In this document: positions 36,413 through 46,607 of the stretch, piece by piece
Layout of the letters: every line of letters starts with the position of its first letter
Numbering within the stretch: position 1 is the stretch's first letter
Assembly: GCA_030750865.1 (NCBI GenBank)
Contig: JASMHE010000012.1
Location: 21,204-85,203 of the forward strand
DNA: 64,000 nucleotides
Reading direction: 5' to 3'
DNA from: Alphaproteobacteria bacterium
GTDB lineage: Bacteria > Pseudomonadota > Alphaproteobacteria > Micavibrionales > Micavibrionaceae
The notes under the pieces: model-generated
Told to the model about the DNA's origin: nothing
The model's database searches: none
What the model saw: the letters and a program-made list of their open reading frames with translations, nothing else
Program-made: the position numbers and the translations under genes

Positions 36413-36553
36413 ATGGCTGGTCAGAAAGCAAAAGTTACAAAGGCGGAAATCTCAGATGCACAGGAAACGTGGTCTAATTTCACGGTCCTGATGAAATGGA
36501 GTCTTATTTCGACCATTGCCGTTCTCGTGTTATTGGCAATTCTTTTTCTATAA
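36413..36553 (+). CDS. aa3-type cytochrome c oxidase subunit IV (46 residues)
   Basis: Very small membrane protein of the bacterial aa3-oxidase subunit IV family. The product begins MAGQKAKVTKAEISDAQETW, then has a short SNFTVLMKWS segment typical of the family just before a single transmembrane helix (about residues 29-46) that ends at the stop. CGAGG precedes the ATG at 7-11 bases. Family members are accessory subunits of the terminal oxidase in alphaproteobacteria. Here no other oxidase gene is near; the gene sits 9 bp before the hybrid kinase, suggesting co-transcription. Length, layout and start all agree; the functional label is by resemblance. Confidence 0.75.
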   Translation: MAGQKAKVTKAEISDAQETWSNFTVLMKWSLISTIAVLVLLAILFL

Positions 36554-36562
36554 GTTCACCGA

Positions 36563-39500
36563 ATGATTTTAAGCAATGCGGCGAAGACATCTTTAGCAAC
36601 TTTGCTGTTTATTATATGTTTGTTTGTGATACACCCTGCACCGGCTTTGGCGCAGGGCTCTGTTCTCCAGACCCTGCATATGCAGGACAGCAACCTTGTT
36701 TATCCGCTGGTGCCGCATACCTATGTGATTAAAGACTGGCAGAACAAACACACCTTCCGGTCTGTCGTGGATGAGCTGAGCGTTAATAATTACAATTATG
36801 AACAGGGTTCAAAGACGCTGTCGATCGCCGGTGACGGCATTGCCTATTGGTATGTCTTTCCGGTAAAGAACTATTCCGATAATGATTTATGGCTCTTTTC
36901 TTTGGGGGAAGCGTTTTCCGAGCGGATGGGTTTTCTTCACCAAGCCAAGATCATCGTCTTATCGAACAATATGTACCGTTATAATAATGTCAGCGCGCTG
37001 GCGTATTCGATGTCGATGATGACCGATATCGGTAATGAGCCTGTGCCGATCCAGATCCGCAAAGGGGAAGAGCGGCGCATTGTTCTTTACATTGAATCGC
37101 ATCAGGCGGTGCCGTTCCGTTTTGCGCCGTCGATCCAGTCGTTCGAATATTATAATGACAAGAACATTATTTCTTTTGATCTGAAAATCATATTGTACAC
37201 GCTGTTGTTCTTAAGCGCGGGGTTTTCGCTCGGCATTTTTATCTTGCGGCGTTCTTACACAGCGATTGCTGTGTTCTGCTATGCGGTTTTGAACAGTTTC
37301 TTCCTGGCATTGATGGATTATATCGTTGTCGCATCGGCAGAAGTTTATGCCAATGTTCCGGCCGTTATTATGTGTTTTGTGGCATTGCTCGGGTTGCTCA
37401 TGACCACAGGGCTTTATGAAAGTATCCGGCGCTTGCGCGGCTATAAGGCTGTGTTAAGTGCGCTGGTACTCCTCACGATAATGTCGTTGCTGGTCGTGAT
37501 CACATCGCCGGCCAGTGGTGTCTTTTTCTTGTTGTGCGGTTATTTCTTGCCGCTTTGCATGATGCTGGCCATGACATTGATGGCCATGTTCTGGACGCAT
37601 GATGATTTGATTGGCAGTACCGCTTATGCGGTGACGTGGCTGTTGGTCCTGTTCGGGTTTATTTCCAGTTATCTGAGTACGTTGGGGACGTTGCCGCCTT
37701 ATCCGATTTTGACGCAGGCTTACTGGCTTTTAAGTGCGGCTCAGGTTTGTACGGTTTTATATTTGTTGATCCGCAAAGACATCGTATTGCGGCGTTTGCA
37801 AACCGTGCAAATTGCAAACCGCGAACATGAGTTAAAGCGTCTGGTGCATCGGTATAAAAATAAAGACGGTAACGAAGCGCAGGCATTGCGTGAACAGATC
37901 GAAGATGAGCGCCAGAAGATGGAAGATCTGAAGCAGCAGGAAAAAATCCGTGCCGATGAGATGCAAGAAGCCATTGACGAAGCAGACCGTGCCAACAGTG
38001 CGAAGTCGGCATTCCTTGCTATCGTGAGCCATGAAATCAGAACACCGATGACAGGTATCATGGGTATGGTGCGATTGTTGCTGGATTCCAAATTGACAAA
38101 AGAACAGCATGATTACGCCCAGACGATCAAAGATTCCAGTGATGCGATGTTGGCGCTTTTGAATGATATTCTTGATTTCGAGAAAATTGAAAGCGGCCGT
38201 CTTGATCTTGATTATATTGATTTCGATTTGCACCGTCTGGCCAACGGGGTGACGACATTAATGTCAGGTCATGCCGAGAGTAAGAATGTCAGCCTGAGCT
38301 TGTCGATCGCCAAAGATGTGCCGCAATTTATTATCGGTGATCCCGTGCGTCTGCGGCAGATTTTGCTGAACCTTGTCGGCAATGCCATCAAATTTACCGA
38401 TGATGGTGATGTGACGGTCACAATTGCAAAAGACCCGTTGAAACGGGCTTCGAATCCGGAAGCGCATTTCATCAGTTTCATGATCGAAGATTCCGGCATC
38501 GGCATTTCAAAAGAAGCGCAGGATAAATTATTCAGTCCGTTTGTGCAGGCGAACCGCGGGATTACGCGCCAATATGGCGGCTCAGGCCTCGGGCTTGTGA
38601 TTTGTAAGCTCTTGATCGAAGCAATGGGCAGTGAAATCGGTGTCGATAGTACAGAAGGGCATGGCAGTAAGTTCTTCTTTACGCTGAATGTGAAAGAGGG
38701 ACGCTCGGAACAAACATCAACCGGCCTGTTTGATGAAGAGGATAAAGCACTGACACCTCCATCTGAGAAGGGCGATGAAGACGGAGATAGTGACAGCGCG
38801 CAACAAGATGCGGGCGCGTCCAAAAACAAACAGGGGGTGCAGGACTTGTCATCCAAAGACCCTGATGAGCTGAACCTGATGATTGTCGAAGATAACCAGA
38901 TCAACCAAAAGCTTTTCAAAGAGCTGGTGAGTCGTCTTGGGTATGATCCTGATCAGGCGATGTCTGGTGAAGAAGCGCTGGAGAAGCTGGAAGAGAAGAA
39001 ATACGATATTATCCTGATGGATATTGAAATGCCCGGTATGGGCGGTGTCAAGGCCACGCGCATGATCCGTAATTTGCCGGATACAGATAAAGCGTCTGTG
39101 CCGATTATTGCGCTGACAGCCAATGTTGATCAAAAGGATATTGATTCCTATTATGCGGCCAACATGAACGAAGCGCTGCAAAAGCCGCTTGACCCGTTCC
39201 GTTTGAAGAAGGTGATTGCAAAAATTGTTGAAGGTGACCTGAGTGTGCCTGTTGAGCTTGGCGGCCCGATTGATGTTGAAGAAGATCAGGCGGATGACAA
39301 GAATAATGAAGACGATAAGAGCGGTGATGGTAGGGATGAAAATCAAACAGGTGGCGATGCTGCAGGTGGTGGCGCAGGGATGTCAAAAACGACCTCAACA
39401 TCGACTCCAGCATCACCCCACACATCAATCTCGACGTCTTCTGCCCCTGCGTCTGCGGAAAATTCACAGCAAACATCAACGCCGCCAAACACCGGCGGAG

Positions 39501-40105
39501 TACAGCGTGAAGAGCAAAAGCCATACGTTCCTGTGCCACCCCAAGAGGCAGGCGCGCAGGAGCCTTATGTGCCTGTGCCGCCGCAAGATGCACCGCCGCA
39601 GGAGACATCACAACCCCGTCCGCAATCTTCACCGGCTGCGTCGTCACAAATCGCGGATGACAGTAAGATGGGCGGCGCAATGAATGATATGGTGGTTAAG
39701 CAATCCGCTTCCGGTGCGGAAGAGAATGCTGCAGACACAGAAGAACAAGATGTTAAAACATTGAATGTTGCGGTTCTGAAAGATTTGAAAAGCAATATCC
39801 CGTTGAGTGATCTGGAAGAATTGATTGAAAGCGTTTTCACGCAAACGCAGGATTCGCTCGCGCAGGCAGAAAAGCATTTGCAGGCCGGTAATATGGAGGA
39901 TTTCCGTAGCCGCTTGCATGAACTGCGCGGCATGGCCGGGAATTTCGGTATGAATGCGATACAGTCTTATACCAAAGATATTGAAAACGCGTTGAAGGGT
40001 GACGGCGATCCGAAAGACTATCCGGCGATGGTCGATAAAATCAAATCCGTCATTGATGAAACAAAAGCGGCCATAGAAAAATGGCTGCAAGATGAAACAT
40101 CCTGA
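36563..40105 (+). CDS. Hybrid histidine kinase: 7TMR-DISM-type sensor, HisKA, HATPase, REC, HPt
   Basis: Membrane sensor kinase of 1180 residues. A signal peptide (about 1-30, ending PALAQG) precedes a ~170-residue periplasmic domain and seven or so membrane helices (about 210-410), the 7TMR-DISM layout. A coiled coil follows (about 415-480), then HisKA with His490 in VSHEIRTPM, HATPase (NLVGNAIKFTDDGD, GGSGLGLVICKLLIEAMGS), REC with Asp820 in ILMDIEMPGMGG, a ~180-residue Pro/Ser/Thr-rich linker with the repeat PYVPVPPQ twice, and HPt with His1119 in RLHELRGMAGNFG. All phosphorelay residues are intact, but the output regulator is not adjacent. The terminator hairpin overlaps its last codons. 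Confidence 0.92.
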   Translation: MILSNAAKTSLATLLFIICLFVIHPAPALAQGSVLQTLHMQDSNLVYPLVPHTYVIKDWQNKHTFRSVVDELSVNNYNYEQGSKTLSIAGDGIAYWYVFPVKNYSDNDLWLFSLGEAFSERMGFLHQAKIIVLSNNMYRYNNVSALAYSMSMMTDIGNEPVPIQIRKGEERRIVLYIESHQAVPFRFAPSIQSFEYYNDKNIISFDLKIILYTLLFLSAGFSLGIFILRRSYTAIAVFCYAVLNSFFLALMDYIVVASAEVYANVPAVIMCFVALLGLLMTTGLYESIRRLRGYKAVLSALVLLTIMSLLVVITSPASGVFFLLCGYFLPLCMMLAMTLMAMFWTHDDLIGSTAYAVTWLLVLFGFISSYLSTLGTLPPYPILTQAYWLLSAAQVCTVLYLLIRKDIVLRRLQTVQIANREHELKRLVHRYKNKDGNEAQALREQIEDERQKMEDLKQQEKIRADEMQEAIDEADRANSAKSAFLAIVSHEIRTPMTGIMGMVRLLLDSKLTKEQHDYAQTIKDSSDAMLALLNDILDFEKIESGRLDLDYIDFDLHRLANGVTTLMSGHAESKNVSLSLSIAKDVPQFIIGDPVRLRQILLNLVGNAIKFTDDGDVTVTIAKDPLKRASNPEAHFISFMIEDSGIGISKEAQDKLFSPFVQANRGITRQYGGSGLGLVICKLLIEAMGSEIGVDSTEGHGSKFFFTLNVKEGRSEQTSTGLFDEEDKALTPPSEKGDEDGDSDSAQQDAGASKNKQGVQDLSSKDPDELNLMIVEDNQINQKLFKELVSRLGYDPDQAMSGEEALEKLEEKKYDIILMDIEMPGMGGVKATRMIRNLPDTDKASVPIIALTANVDQKDIDSYYAANMNEALQKPLDPFRLKKVIAKIVEGDLSVPVELGGPIDVEEDQADDKNNEDDKSGDGRDENQTGGDAAGGGAGMSKTTSTSTPASPHTSISTSSAPASAENSQQTSTPPNTGGVQREEQKPYVPVPPQEAGAQEPYVPVPPQDAPPQETSQPRPQSSPAASSQIADDSKMGGAMNDMVVKQSASGAEENAADTEEQDVKTLNVAVLKDLKSNIPLSDLEELIESVFTQTQDSLAQAEKHLQAGNMEDFRSRLHELRGMAGNFGMNAIQSYTKDIENALKGDGDPKDYPAMVDKIKSVIDETKAAIEKWLQDETS

Positions 40106-40116
40106 CAGCCATTTTT
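40077..40116 (+). terminator. Terminator overlapping the hybrid kinase stop
   Basis: AAAAATGGCTG (40077-40087, inside the last codons) pairs perfectly over 11 bp with CAGCCATTTTT (40106-40116), giving an 18-base loop and a built-in T-run. It ends the oxidase subunit IV-kinase transcript. Confidence 0.75.
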
Positions 40117-40172
40117 GAATGCGTAGTACAGCGCGTGTATATGCGATATAACGCCGCGTTGTCGTTTTTCGC

Positions 40173-40595
40173 TTATTCTGTGATTTCAATCCCGCTAAAG
40201 AAGAAGGCTGTTTCAATCGCAGCATTTTCCGCACTGTCTGATCCGTGAACGGAGTTTGCGCCAATGCTTTCTGCGAATTCGGCACGGATCGTGCCTTCGG
40301 CTGCGTCTGCCGGGTTTGTTGCGCCCATGACTTCGCGGTATTTTGCAACAGCGTCGTCTGCTTCCAGAATTTGAACGACAACCGGACCTGAAATCATGAA
40401 TTCAACCAACTCACCAAAGAACGGGCGTTCTTTGTGTACGTCGTAGAATTTCTGTGCTTGTTCTTCTGTCAGTTGCAGTCTTTTCTGTGCAACAATGCGC
40501 AGACCTGCATCTTCGATTTTTTGGTTGATCGCACCTGTCAGGTTACGCTTTGTTGCGTCAGGCTTGATAATTGATAATGTTCTCTCCAGTGCCAT
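40173..40595 (-). CDS. ndk: Nucleoside diphosphate kinase
   Basis: Balances NTP pools by phosphate transfer through a histidine. The 140-residue protein has the start [15 protein letters not shown] and the active-site His117 in [12 protein letters not shown]. Length and motifs are canonical. CGGAG lies 6 bases before the ATG. That ribosome-binding site can pair with an upstream ACTCCG (40653-40658). It is downstream of alaS on the same strand, 92 bp apart. Confidence 0.97.
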   Translation of the reverse strand: MALERTLSIIKPDATKRNLTGAINQKIEDAGLRIVAQKRLQLTEEQAQKFYDVHKERPFFGELVEFMISGPVVVQILEADDAVAKYREVMGATNPADAAEGTIRAEFAESIGANSVHGSDSAENAAIETAFFFSGIEITE

Positions 40596-40687
40596 TCGAT
40601 ACTCCGTTATGTCATCGGTTAATATTTGTGGGCGTTATAAAGTGTTTAACGTCGGAGTGCAACAGCAAAATCACATTCCCGCAATCA

Positions 40688-43330
40688 TTATGCGCCCAGC
40701 TTTTTTTCGATCGCGGAAACAGCATCATTGGCCGCATCGGCATTCGGGCCACCGGCTTGTGCCATATCGGGGCGTCCGCCGCCGCCTGACCCGCCAAGCG
40801 CTTCCGATCCTGTGCGGACCAGATCAACAGCATTGATTTGTGCTGTCAGATCATCGGTGACTGCAACAACGATAGAGGCTTTGCCGTCATTTGTCGCAAT
40901 CAGCGTAATTACGCCGGACCCGATTTGTGCCTTCAGGTCGTCTGCCATTGGTTTTAAGTCTTTGGCCGGTACGTTTTCCAGAACGCGCGCTGCAAATTTA
41001 AGGCCGTTGATCTCCTTGACGTCATTGCCTGACGACGCGCCGCCTGTTGCCAGTTTTTTGCGCAGGTCTGAAATTTCCGCTTCCATTTTCTTGCGTTCAC
41101 TGACCAGTGACTCAATCCGGTTTTTCAGATCGCCTTTGCTTGTTTTTAGCGTATCGGCAATGTCGCCAAGCAAACGGTCCTGATCTTCGTAATAGGTGAT
41201 CGCATTTTGTCCTGTGATGGCTTCGACGCGGCGTACACCGGATGATACGGCGCTTTCCGCAACGATGTGGAATAAGCCGATATCGCCCGTGCGGTCCACG
41301 TGCGTACCGCCGCACAGCTCGACGGAAAATGCTTTGTTGCCGTCATGTGTGCCCATTGATACAACGCGGACTTCATCGTCATATTTTTCACCGAACAAGG
41401 CCATTGCGCCTGTTTCCATTGCGTCATCAATGGCCATGATATTTGTTGAAACCGCGGTGTTTGCACGAATTTCGTTGTTCACGATGGTTTCGATTTTCTG
41501 CATTTCCTCGGCCGTGATGGCGTGCGGGTGCGAAATATCAAAACGTGTGCGGCGGTCATCTTGCAAAGAGCCTTTCTGTGCCACATGATCGCCCAGCACA
41601 TCCTGTAATGCTTTGTGCAGCAAATGTGTGGCCGAATGGTTTGCGCAGATCGCACTGCGGCGGTTTTCATCAACGTTCAGTTTGACGGTATCACCCGTTG
41701 CAACATGGCCTGTTTCAATGGTTGCTTTATGCGCCCACAGTTTCCCGAGTGGCTTTTTCGTGTCGGTAATAACGGCTTTGCATCCATCTTCTGTCGTCAG
41801 AACACCGCTGTCACCGACTTGTCCGCCGGATTCGGCGTAAAAGGGTGTCTGGTTTGTCAGGATTGTGACGTCATCACCATCTTTGGCTTTATCGACACAT
41901 TGTCCGTCTTTGATGATGCTGACAATCTGCGCTTCGGCTTCGGTTGCGCCATAGCCGAGAAATTCCGTCGGTCCGTTCTGGTCAAGAATATCGAACCAGA
42001 CCTTTTCCGTTGCCGCTTCACCGGAGCCTGACCAGTTCTTGCGCGCTTCGGCGCGCTGTTTTTCCATCGCGGTTTCAAAGCCTTCCAGATCGACATCAAT
42101 GCTTTGTGCGCGCAATGCATCTTGTGTCAGATCAATCGGGAAACCATATGTATCGTAAAGTTTGAAAGCGACATCGCCTGACAGAGCCTGCCCGGATGAC
42201 AGTTTATCTGTTTCTTCGGCAAGCAGTTTCAGGCCGCGATCAAGTGTTTTCTTAAAGCGTGTTTCTTCGGTTTTCAGTGTTTCCGTGATCAGCTTGTCCG
42301 CACGGCGGAGCTCCGGATATGCTTCGCTCATCAAACCGGACAGGGTCGGCAGCAATTTATACATCATCGGGTCTTGCGCGCCCAGCAGATGTGCGTGGCG
42401 CATGCCGCGACGCATGATACGGCGCAGGACATAACCGCGCCCTTCGTTTGACGGCATGACGCCATCGGCAATCAAAAAGGCACTGGCACGCAAATGGTCT
42501 GCAATCACGCGGTGCGATGCAGCTTGCGATCCGTCAGGGCTTACGCCGGTCAGGTCGGCACTGTGCTCGATAATTTTTCTCAGCAGATCAATATCATAAT
42601 TGTCATGCTTGCCCTGCAGAATAGCGGACACACGTTCCAGCCCCATACCCGTATCGATGGACGGTTTCGGCAGGTTTGTCCGGCTGCCGTCTTCATGTTG
42701 TTCATATTGCATGAAAACAAGATTCCAGATTTCGATGAAGCGATCTCCGTCTTCGTCGGGGCTGCCGGGCGGGCCGCCGGGAATATCTTCGCCGTGGTCA
42801 TAGAAAATTTCCGAACAGGGACCGCACGGGCCTGTGTCGCCCATCATCCAGAAGTTATCCATTGTTGAGATACGGATGATGCGGTCATCGGACAGGCCTG
42901 CAATCTTTTTCCAGAGGGCCGCGGCTTCGTCATCTTCGTGGTAAATTGTAACCAGCAGTTTTTCCGCAGGCAATCCGAAGGTTTTGGTTACGACGTGCCA
43001 TGCATGTGCAATGGCTTGTTCCTTGAAATAATCACCGAACGAGAAGTTGCCGAGCATTTCGAAAAATGTATGGTGGCGTGCCGTATAGCCGACATTTTCA
43101 AGGTCGTTATGTTTCCCGCCTGCGCGCACGCATTTCTGTGCGGTTGTCGCGCGTTGATACGGGCGGGTTTCTTTGCCCGTGAACAGGTTTTTAAAGGGAA
43201 CCATGCCCGAATTTACAAACATCAATGTCGGGTCATTATGCGGAATGAGTGGCGCGGATTGCACAACTTCGTGGTCTTGATCTGCAAAATAATCAAGAAA
43301 TGATGTGCGGATATCGTTAACTGTCTTCAT
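40688..43330 (-). CDS. alaS: Alanyl-tRNA synthetase
   Basis: Charges tRNA-Ala and edits Ser/Gly. The 880-residue protein has class II motifs in the N-terminal half ([29 protein letters not shown]), a Zn-binding editing domain ([12 protein letters not shown] and ELCGGTHV with conserved His/Cys), and a C-terminal DHHA1-type domain ending with the glycine-rich [18 protein letters not shown]. Full length. Confidence 0.98.
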   Translation of the reverse strand: MKTVNDIRTSFLDYFADQDHEVVQSAPLIPHNDPTLMFVNSGMVPFKNLFTGKETRPYQRATTAQKCVRAGGKHNDLENVGYTARHHTFFEMLGNFSFGDYFKEQAIAHAWHVVTKTFGLPAEKLLVTIYHEDDEAAALWKKIAGLSDDRIIRISTMDNFWMMGDTGPCGPCSEIFYDHGEDIPGGPPGSPDEDGDRFIEIWNLVFMQYEQHEDGSRTNLPKPSIDTGMGLERVSAILQGKHDNYDIDLLRKIIEHSADLTGVSPDGSQAASHRVIADHLRASAFLIADGVMPSNEGRGYVLRRIMRRGMRHAHLLGAQDPMMYKLLPTLSGLMSEAYPELRRADKLITETLKTEETRFKKTLDRGLKLLAEETDKLSSGQALSGDVAFKLYDTYGFPIDLTQDALRAQSIDVDLEGFETAMEKQRAEARKNWSGSGEAATEKVWFDILDQNGPTEFLGYGATEAEAQIVSIIKDGQCVDKAKDGDDVTILTNQTPFYAESGGQVGDSGVLTTEDGCKAVITDTKKPLGKLWAHKATIETGHVATGDTVKLNVDENRRSAICANHSATHLLHKALQDVLGDHVAQKGSLQDDRRTRFDISHPHAITAEEMQKIETIVNNEIRANTAVSTNIMAIDDAMETGAMALFGEKYDDEVRVVSMGTHDGNKAFSVELCGGTHVDRTGDIGLFHIVAESAVSSGVRRVEAITGQNAITYYEDQDRLLGDIADTLKTSKGDLKNRIESLVSERKKMEAEISDLRKKLATGGASSGNDVKEINGLKFAARVLENVPAKDLKPMADDLKAQIGSGVITLIATNDGKASIVVAVTDDLTAQINAVDLVRTGSEALGGSGGGGRPDMAQAGGPNADAANDAVSAIEKKLGA

Positions 43331-43436
43331 GATTCCAAACCCTTATGATCGCTGTTTAAAAGTGAACGAGCATCATAAGAATTATTCTGCGGTCAGGCAA
43401 GAGGTCTTTGCGCTTTGTGGCGGTGATAAATAGATT

Positions 43437-45476
43437 TTAGCGGCTGCTGATTTTCGCGTAGCTGTTCCGGCCTGTTTTATCGTCATATGGCTTTGTTTCG
43501 GGAACGGCCGCTTCGCGTACATTATCAAGTTTCACATACTGCGCCCATCCGCCTTTTGCCACGGAATCCAGTGACGGGGTCGGCTGGGACAGGCGAATAC
43601 GGTAAATCCAGTAATTGGCCATGACGCGTTCGACAAAGGCGCGGGTTTCACTCATCGGGATGCTTTCAATGAATAAAAGCGGATCTTTGTTCATATCCGC
43701 GAACTGGCGTTTCCAGCGGCGTAAGTTGCCGGGACCGGCATTATAAGCGATCGCGAGAGAAAATAGTTCGGAATCAATGGCGCGTTGCCCCATCAATGTT
43801 TCGATATAATGTTGCCCGATATCCAGATTGACTTGCGGATCGCGCAATGTAAAGCGGTCGGTGATGCCGTTATAGCTGGCATGTTTTGCCACATATTTTG
43901 CGGTTTGCGGCATCAGTTGCATCAAGCCGGTTGCGCCACTGCGGCCGTTTTCGGCATAAGGATCGAAGCGGGATTCTTGGCGGATCAGTGCATTGATCAG
44001 GGCGCGGTCCACTTTATAACCGCTTTGTGGCCGCCAGGGGCTCAGCGGATAAAATGCCGCATCAAAGACGCCGCCATTCGGGTGCGGGGTGGATTCCGCC
44101 AGACGCATTGAGAAAGACGGCAGACTTGCCTGCGCCGCGTAAGAGAGCAGAGCTTCTTCCAGTTTTGTATTATTTTTCGGATCAATCTGGCGCAGTTCGG
44201 CTTCGGCCAGATGATATTGTCCGGCGGCGGCCAGTGCCATTGCACGTGATCCGGCCTTGTTACGGCTGAGCTGTGCGGCATGTTCTTGTGTGAAGGCTGG
44301 CACATTCCAGTTGAAATCAAAATCATACCCCAGTGCCCGCGTTGCGATCAGGCCGTAAAATGTGCGTGGCTGTTCGGCCGCGACTTTCAGCCATTTGGAA
44401 ACGTCGCGGACATTGTCTGCGCGCAGATGGGCGCGTGATGCCCAATAAGCACCGGCGGCTTTTGTCCATGACGATGTGTATGGTGATGTGGCTGTTAATT
44501 CGAACAGGGCGGAGGCCAGTTTGTAATCATGTTGCCGCCATGCAACCAGACCGCCGACCCATCCGGCGATCGGCACTTTGTTGCCGGAACGCAGCGCGCT
44601 TTTTGACGCCAGTTTACGGGCATCACGATATTTTCCTGCGATCATATAACTGCGCGCGATCAAGGCTTGCAGTTCATCAAATTCGACAGGATCAAGCGGT
44701 GTAATTCTGTCGTGTTCTGTCAGAATTTTGTATGCCCGTGTCGGTGCGCCGCGTGACAACAGGCGGTTAATGTCACGTTGTAATGTGGCAATGCGTCGTT
44801 TGTCGGCGGTTGTGTAGTGTTTGTACGAGATATAAGAGTTGTCGCGTTCAATCAGAATATCAAGAAACGGACGGTGTTTGATGCTGTTTTGCGGGCGCGG
44901 AATATGGCCTTTGTAATCGGCAGGCATGCGGGCCAGCGCCAGTTTGTAAACCTTGTCTGCGCGCGGATGATCCGCATACATATCCATCCAGCCGCGTAAT
45001 TCTTCGAAAGAGGCGCGGTATTTTGTCGGATGCATCAACCGCTGAAAAAGAACATGGCCGCGTAATTCGAAATCGGTCAGCAGATTCAGGGCTGCATCGG
45101 CTTTGTCCCATTCGCCGTTTGCCTGTAATGCAAAAATCTCGCGGTAAAGCGCGGCGTTTTTCGGAGAGATTTCTTCGCCGGAGGCACGCAGCGGACGTGG
45201 TTTTGGTCTTGGTGCCGTGCCGAAGTCAAGCAGGGCGCTGACGACAGGGCGGCTGAAATTCGGTTTTTCATCCGGAACGGGCGTGTCATCACTGGGGGTA
45301 ACCAGATAGGTCCGGTTCATATCCAGCGGTTTGCGGTCGGGCACGGGGGTCACGTTGAACGGTCCGGCGGACGCAAGTTGACCATCGCTTGTCGCAAAAC
45401 AACACAGCGCTGCAAATAGAATTGCAGACAAGTTTGCACGCCAGTGCAATCTCTTGGTGAGGTCAAAATGTTTCAT
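43437..45476 (-). CDS. Soluble lytic murein transglycosylase (Slt70-like)
   Basis: Periplasmic enzyme cleaving glycan strands with 1,6-anhydroMurNAc formation, whose products feed the recycling kinase AnmK. The 679 residues include a signal peptide (LSAILFAALCCFATSDGQLASAG), a short Pro-rich region, a long alpha-superhelical (TPR-like) ring of ~400 residues, and a C-terminal SLT domain with catalytic Glu in LIRQESRFDPYAENGRSGA followed by TGLMQLMPQTA and IAYNAGPGNLRRW. Layout and length match Slt70. Confidence 0.92.
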   Translation of the reverse strand: MKHFDLTKRLHWRANLSAILFAALCCFATSDGQLASAGPFNVTPVPDRKPLDMNRTYLVTPSDDTPVPDEKPNFSRPVVSALLDFGTAPRPKPRPLRASGEEISPKNAALYREIFALQANGEWDKADAALNLLTDFELRGHVLFQRLMHPTKYRASFEELRGWMDMYADHPRADKVYKLALARMPADYKGHIPRPQNSIKHRPFLDILIERDNSYISYKHYTTADKRRIATLQRDINRLLSRGAPTRAYKILTEHDRITPLDPVEFDELQALIARSYMIAGKYRDARKLASKSALRSGNKVPIAGWVGGLVAWRQHDYKLASALFELTATSPYTSSWTKAAGAYWASRAHLRADNVRDVSKWLKVAAEQPRTFYGLIATRALGYDFDFNWNVPAFTQEHAAQLSRNKAGSRAMALAAAGQYHLAEAELRQIDPKNNTKLEEALLSYAAQASLPSFSMRLAESTPHPNGGVFDAAFYPLSPWRPQSGYKVDRALINALIRQESRFDPYAENGRSGATGLMQLMPQTAKYVAKHASYNGITDRFTLRDPQVNLDIGQHYIETLMGQRAIDSELFSLAIAYNAGPGNLRRWKRQFADMNKDPLLFIESIPMSETRAFVERVMANYWIYRIRLSQPTPSLDSVAKGGWAQYVKLDNVREAAVPETKPYDDKTGRNSYAKISSR

Positions 45477-45575
45477 AATGAGCCTATTCCTAAACCAGTT
45501 CTTCGTCAGAGTCTAGGAAAAGCGGATAGAGTGATTCATTTTTCGGGGTTTATTTTGGCGTGGACGGCATTGAGG

Positions 45576-46457
45576 TCAGTCGGATTTCAACGCTTGTTTT
45601 ACGCGGAGAAGATCGTTCCAGACCAGTTTCTTTTGCGCCGGTGTGCGTAGAAGATATGACGGATGATATGTGGCAAGTGCCTTGATATCGGTCTTCACAT
45701 CGTTTTGCGTCTCATGTGTTTGTGGTGTGTAATCGTGCCATTTGCCGCGTAATCTTGAGATACTGTCTGTGCTGCTAAGCAATGTTTTGGCGGCAACACC
45801 GCCGGTCAGTAGCAAGATATCCGGTTTGACCAGCTGTATGTGTTTTTCGATAAAGGGCAGGCAGATGCTCATTTCCTCGGGCGTGGGTGTACGGTTACCG
45901 GGTGGCCGCCAGTTCAGAATATTCGATATATAAATGCTGTTCTCTGGGTTGTCCGATGCACGGTCAATGCCGATAAAGCCGAGCATATGGTCGAGTAATT
46001 GCCCGCTGACACCGACAAAAGGCTTGCCCATGCGGTCTTCGTCTGCGCCGGGGGCTTCCCCGACCAACATCACTTTGGCATCGGGATTTCCGTCTGCAAA
46101 GACCATCTGGGTTGCTGTTTTCTTGACAGACAGACCGTCAAAATCGGCGATGGCTGTTTTCAGATCGTCAAGCGTTTCCGCTTTGGCGGCAAGGGCGGTG
46201 GCCTCGGCAATCAGGTCTGCGTTTGAAAGGCTGGCCGATAGCGCCGGCGTGGCCGTTGCACCGCCTGAGGTAGCGTTCATTGCAGGGGCGCGGGCGTCTG
46301 CCTGCGCCGTGGCAGGCGCTGGTTCGGGCATATCCTGCAATTTCTTGATCGCCGGATTGAGTGTGCTGGCGTCAACCGCTTCTAAGGCGAGCAAGTCGTC
46401 ATAGCCGTGGTCGATGTGCCAGCGCAGCGCTTCTACATATGCATTTTGTTGTCCCAT
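45576..46457 (-). CDS. Uracil-DNA glycosylase, family 4-like
   Basis: Removes uracil from DNA. The 293-residue protein from ATG 46457 ([13 protein letters not shown]; weak ribosome-binding site) has a variable Ala/Pro-rich N-terminal ~90 residues and then the UDG domain: [37 protein letters not shown], and [13 protein letters not shown]. The family-4 N-terminal CxxC of the 4Fe-4S cluster is not present: the equivalent region reads [14 protein letters not shown]. Only one Cys (MSICLPF) lies in the domain, so the cluster seems lost. It is divergent from the ETF-QO gene. Confidence 0.85.
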   Translation of the reverse strand: MGQQNAYVEALRWHIDHGYDDLLALEAVDASTLNPAIKKLQDMPEPAPATAQADARAPAMNATSGGATATPALSASLSNADLIAEATALAAKAETLDDLKTAIADFDGLSVKKTATQMVFADGNPDAKVMLVGEAPGADEDRMGKPFVGVSGQLLDHMLGFIGIDRASDNPENSIYISNILNWRPPGNRTPTPEEMSICLPFIEKHIQLVKPDILLLTGGVAAKTLLSSTDSISRLRGKWHDYTPQTHETQNDVKTDIKALATYHPSYLLRTPAQKKLVWNDLLRVKQALKSD

Positions 46458-46607
46458 GTGATTATATAAACAAAAATGAGCCGTGCTGACCAGTGTGCGT
46501 ATCAAATCAGCGCGATATATTAACGTCTTTTTGAAACCTTCATTATAAGGTAGAATATCGGTGTTATTTTTCGAATGATTAGGAATGACCAAGAAAGTGG
46601 AGAGAAT

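Noticed and set aside
38269..38919. 216-codon minus-strand open frame opposite the hybrid kinase
   Set aside because: Ser-rich antisense shadow of the HATPase region; the kinase reading is unambiguous.
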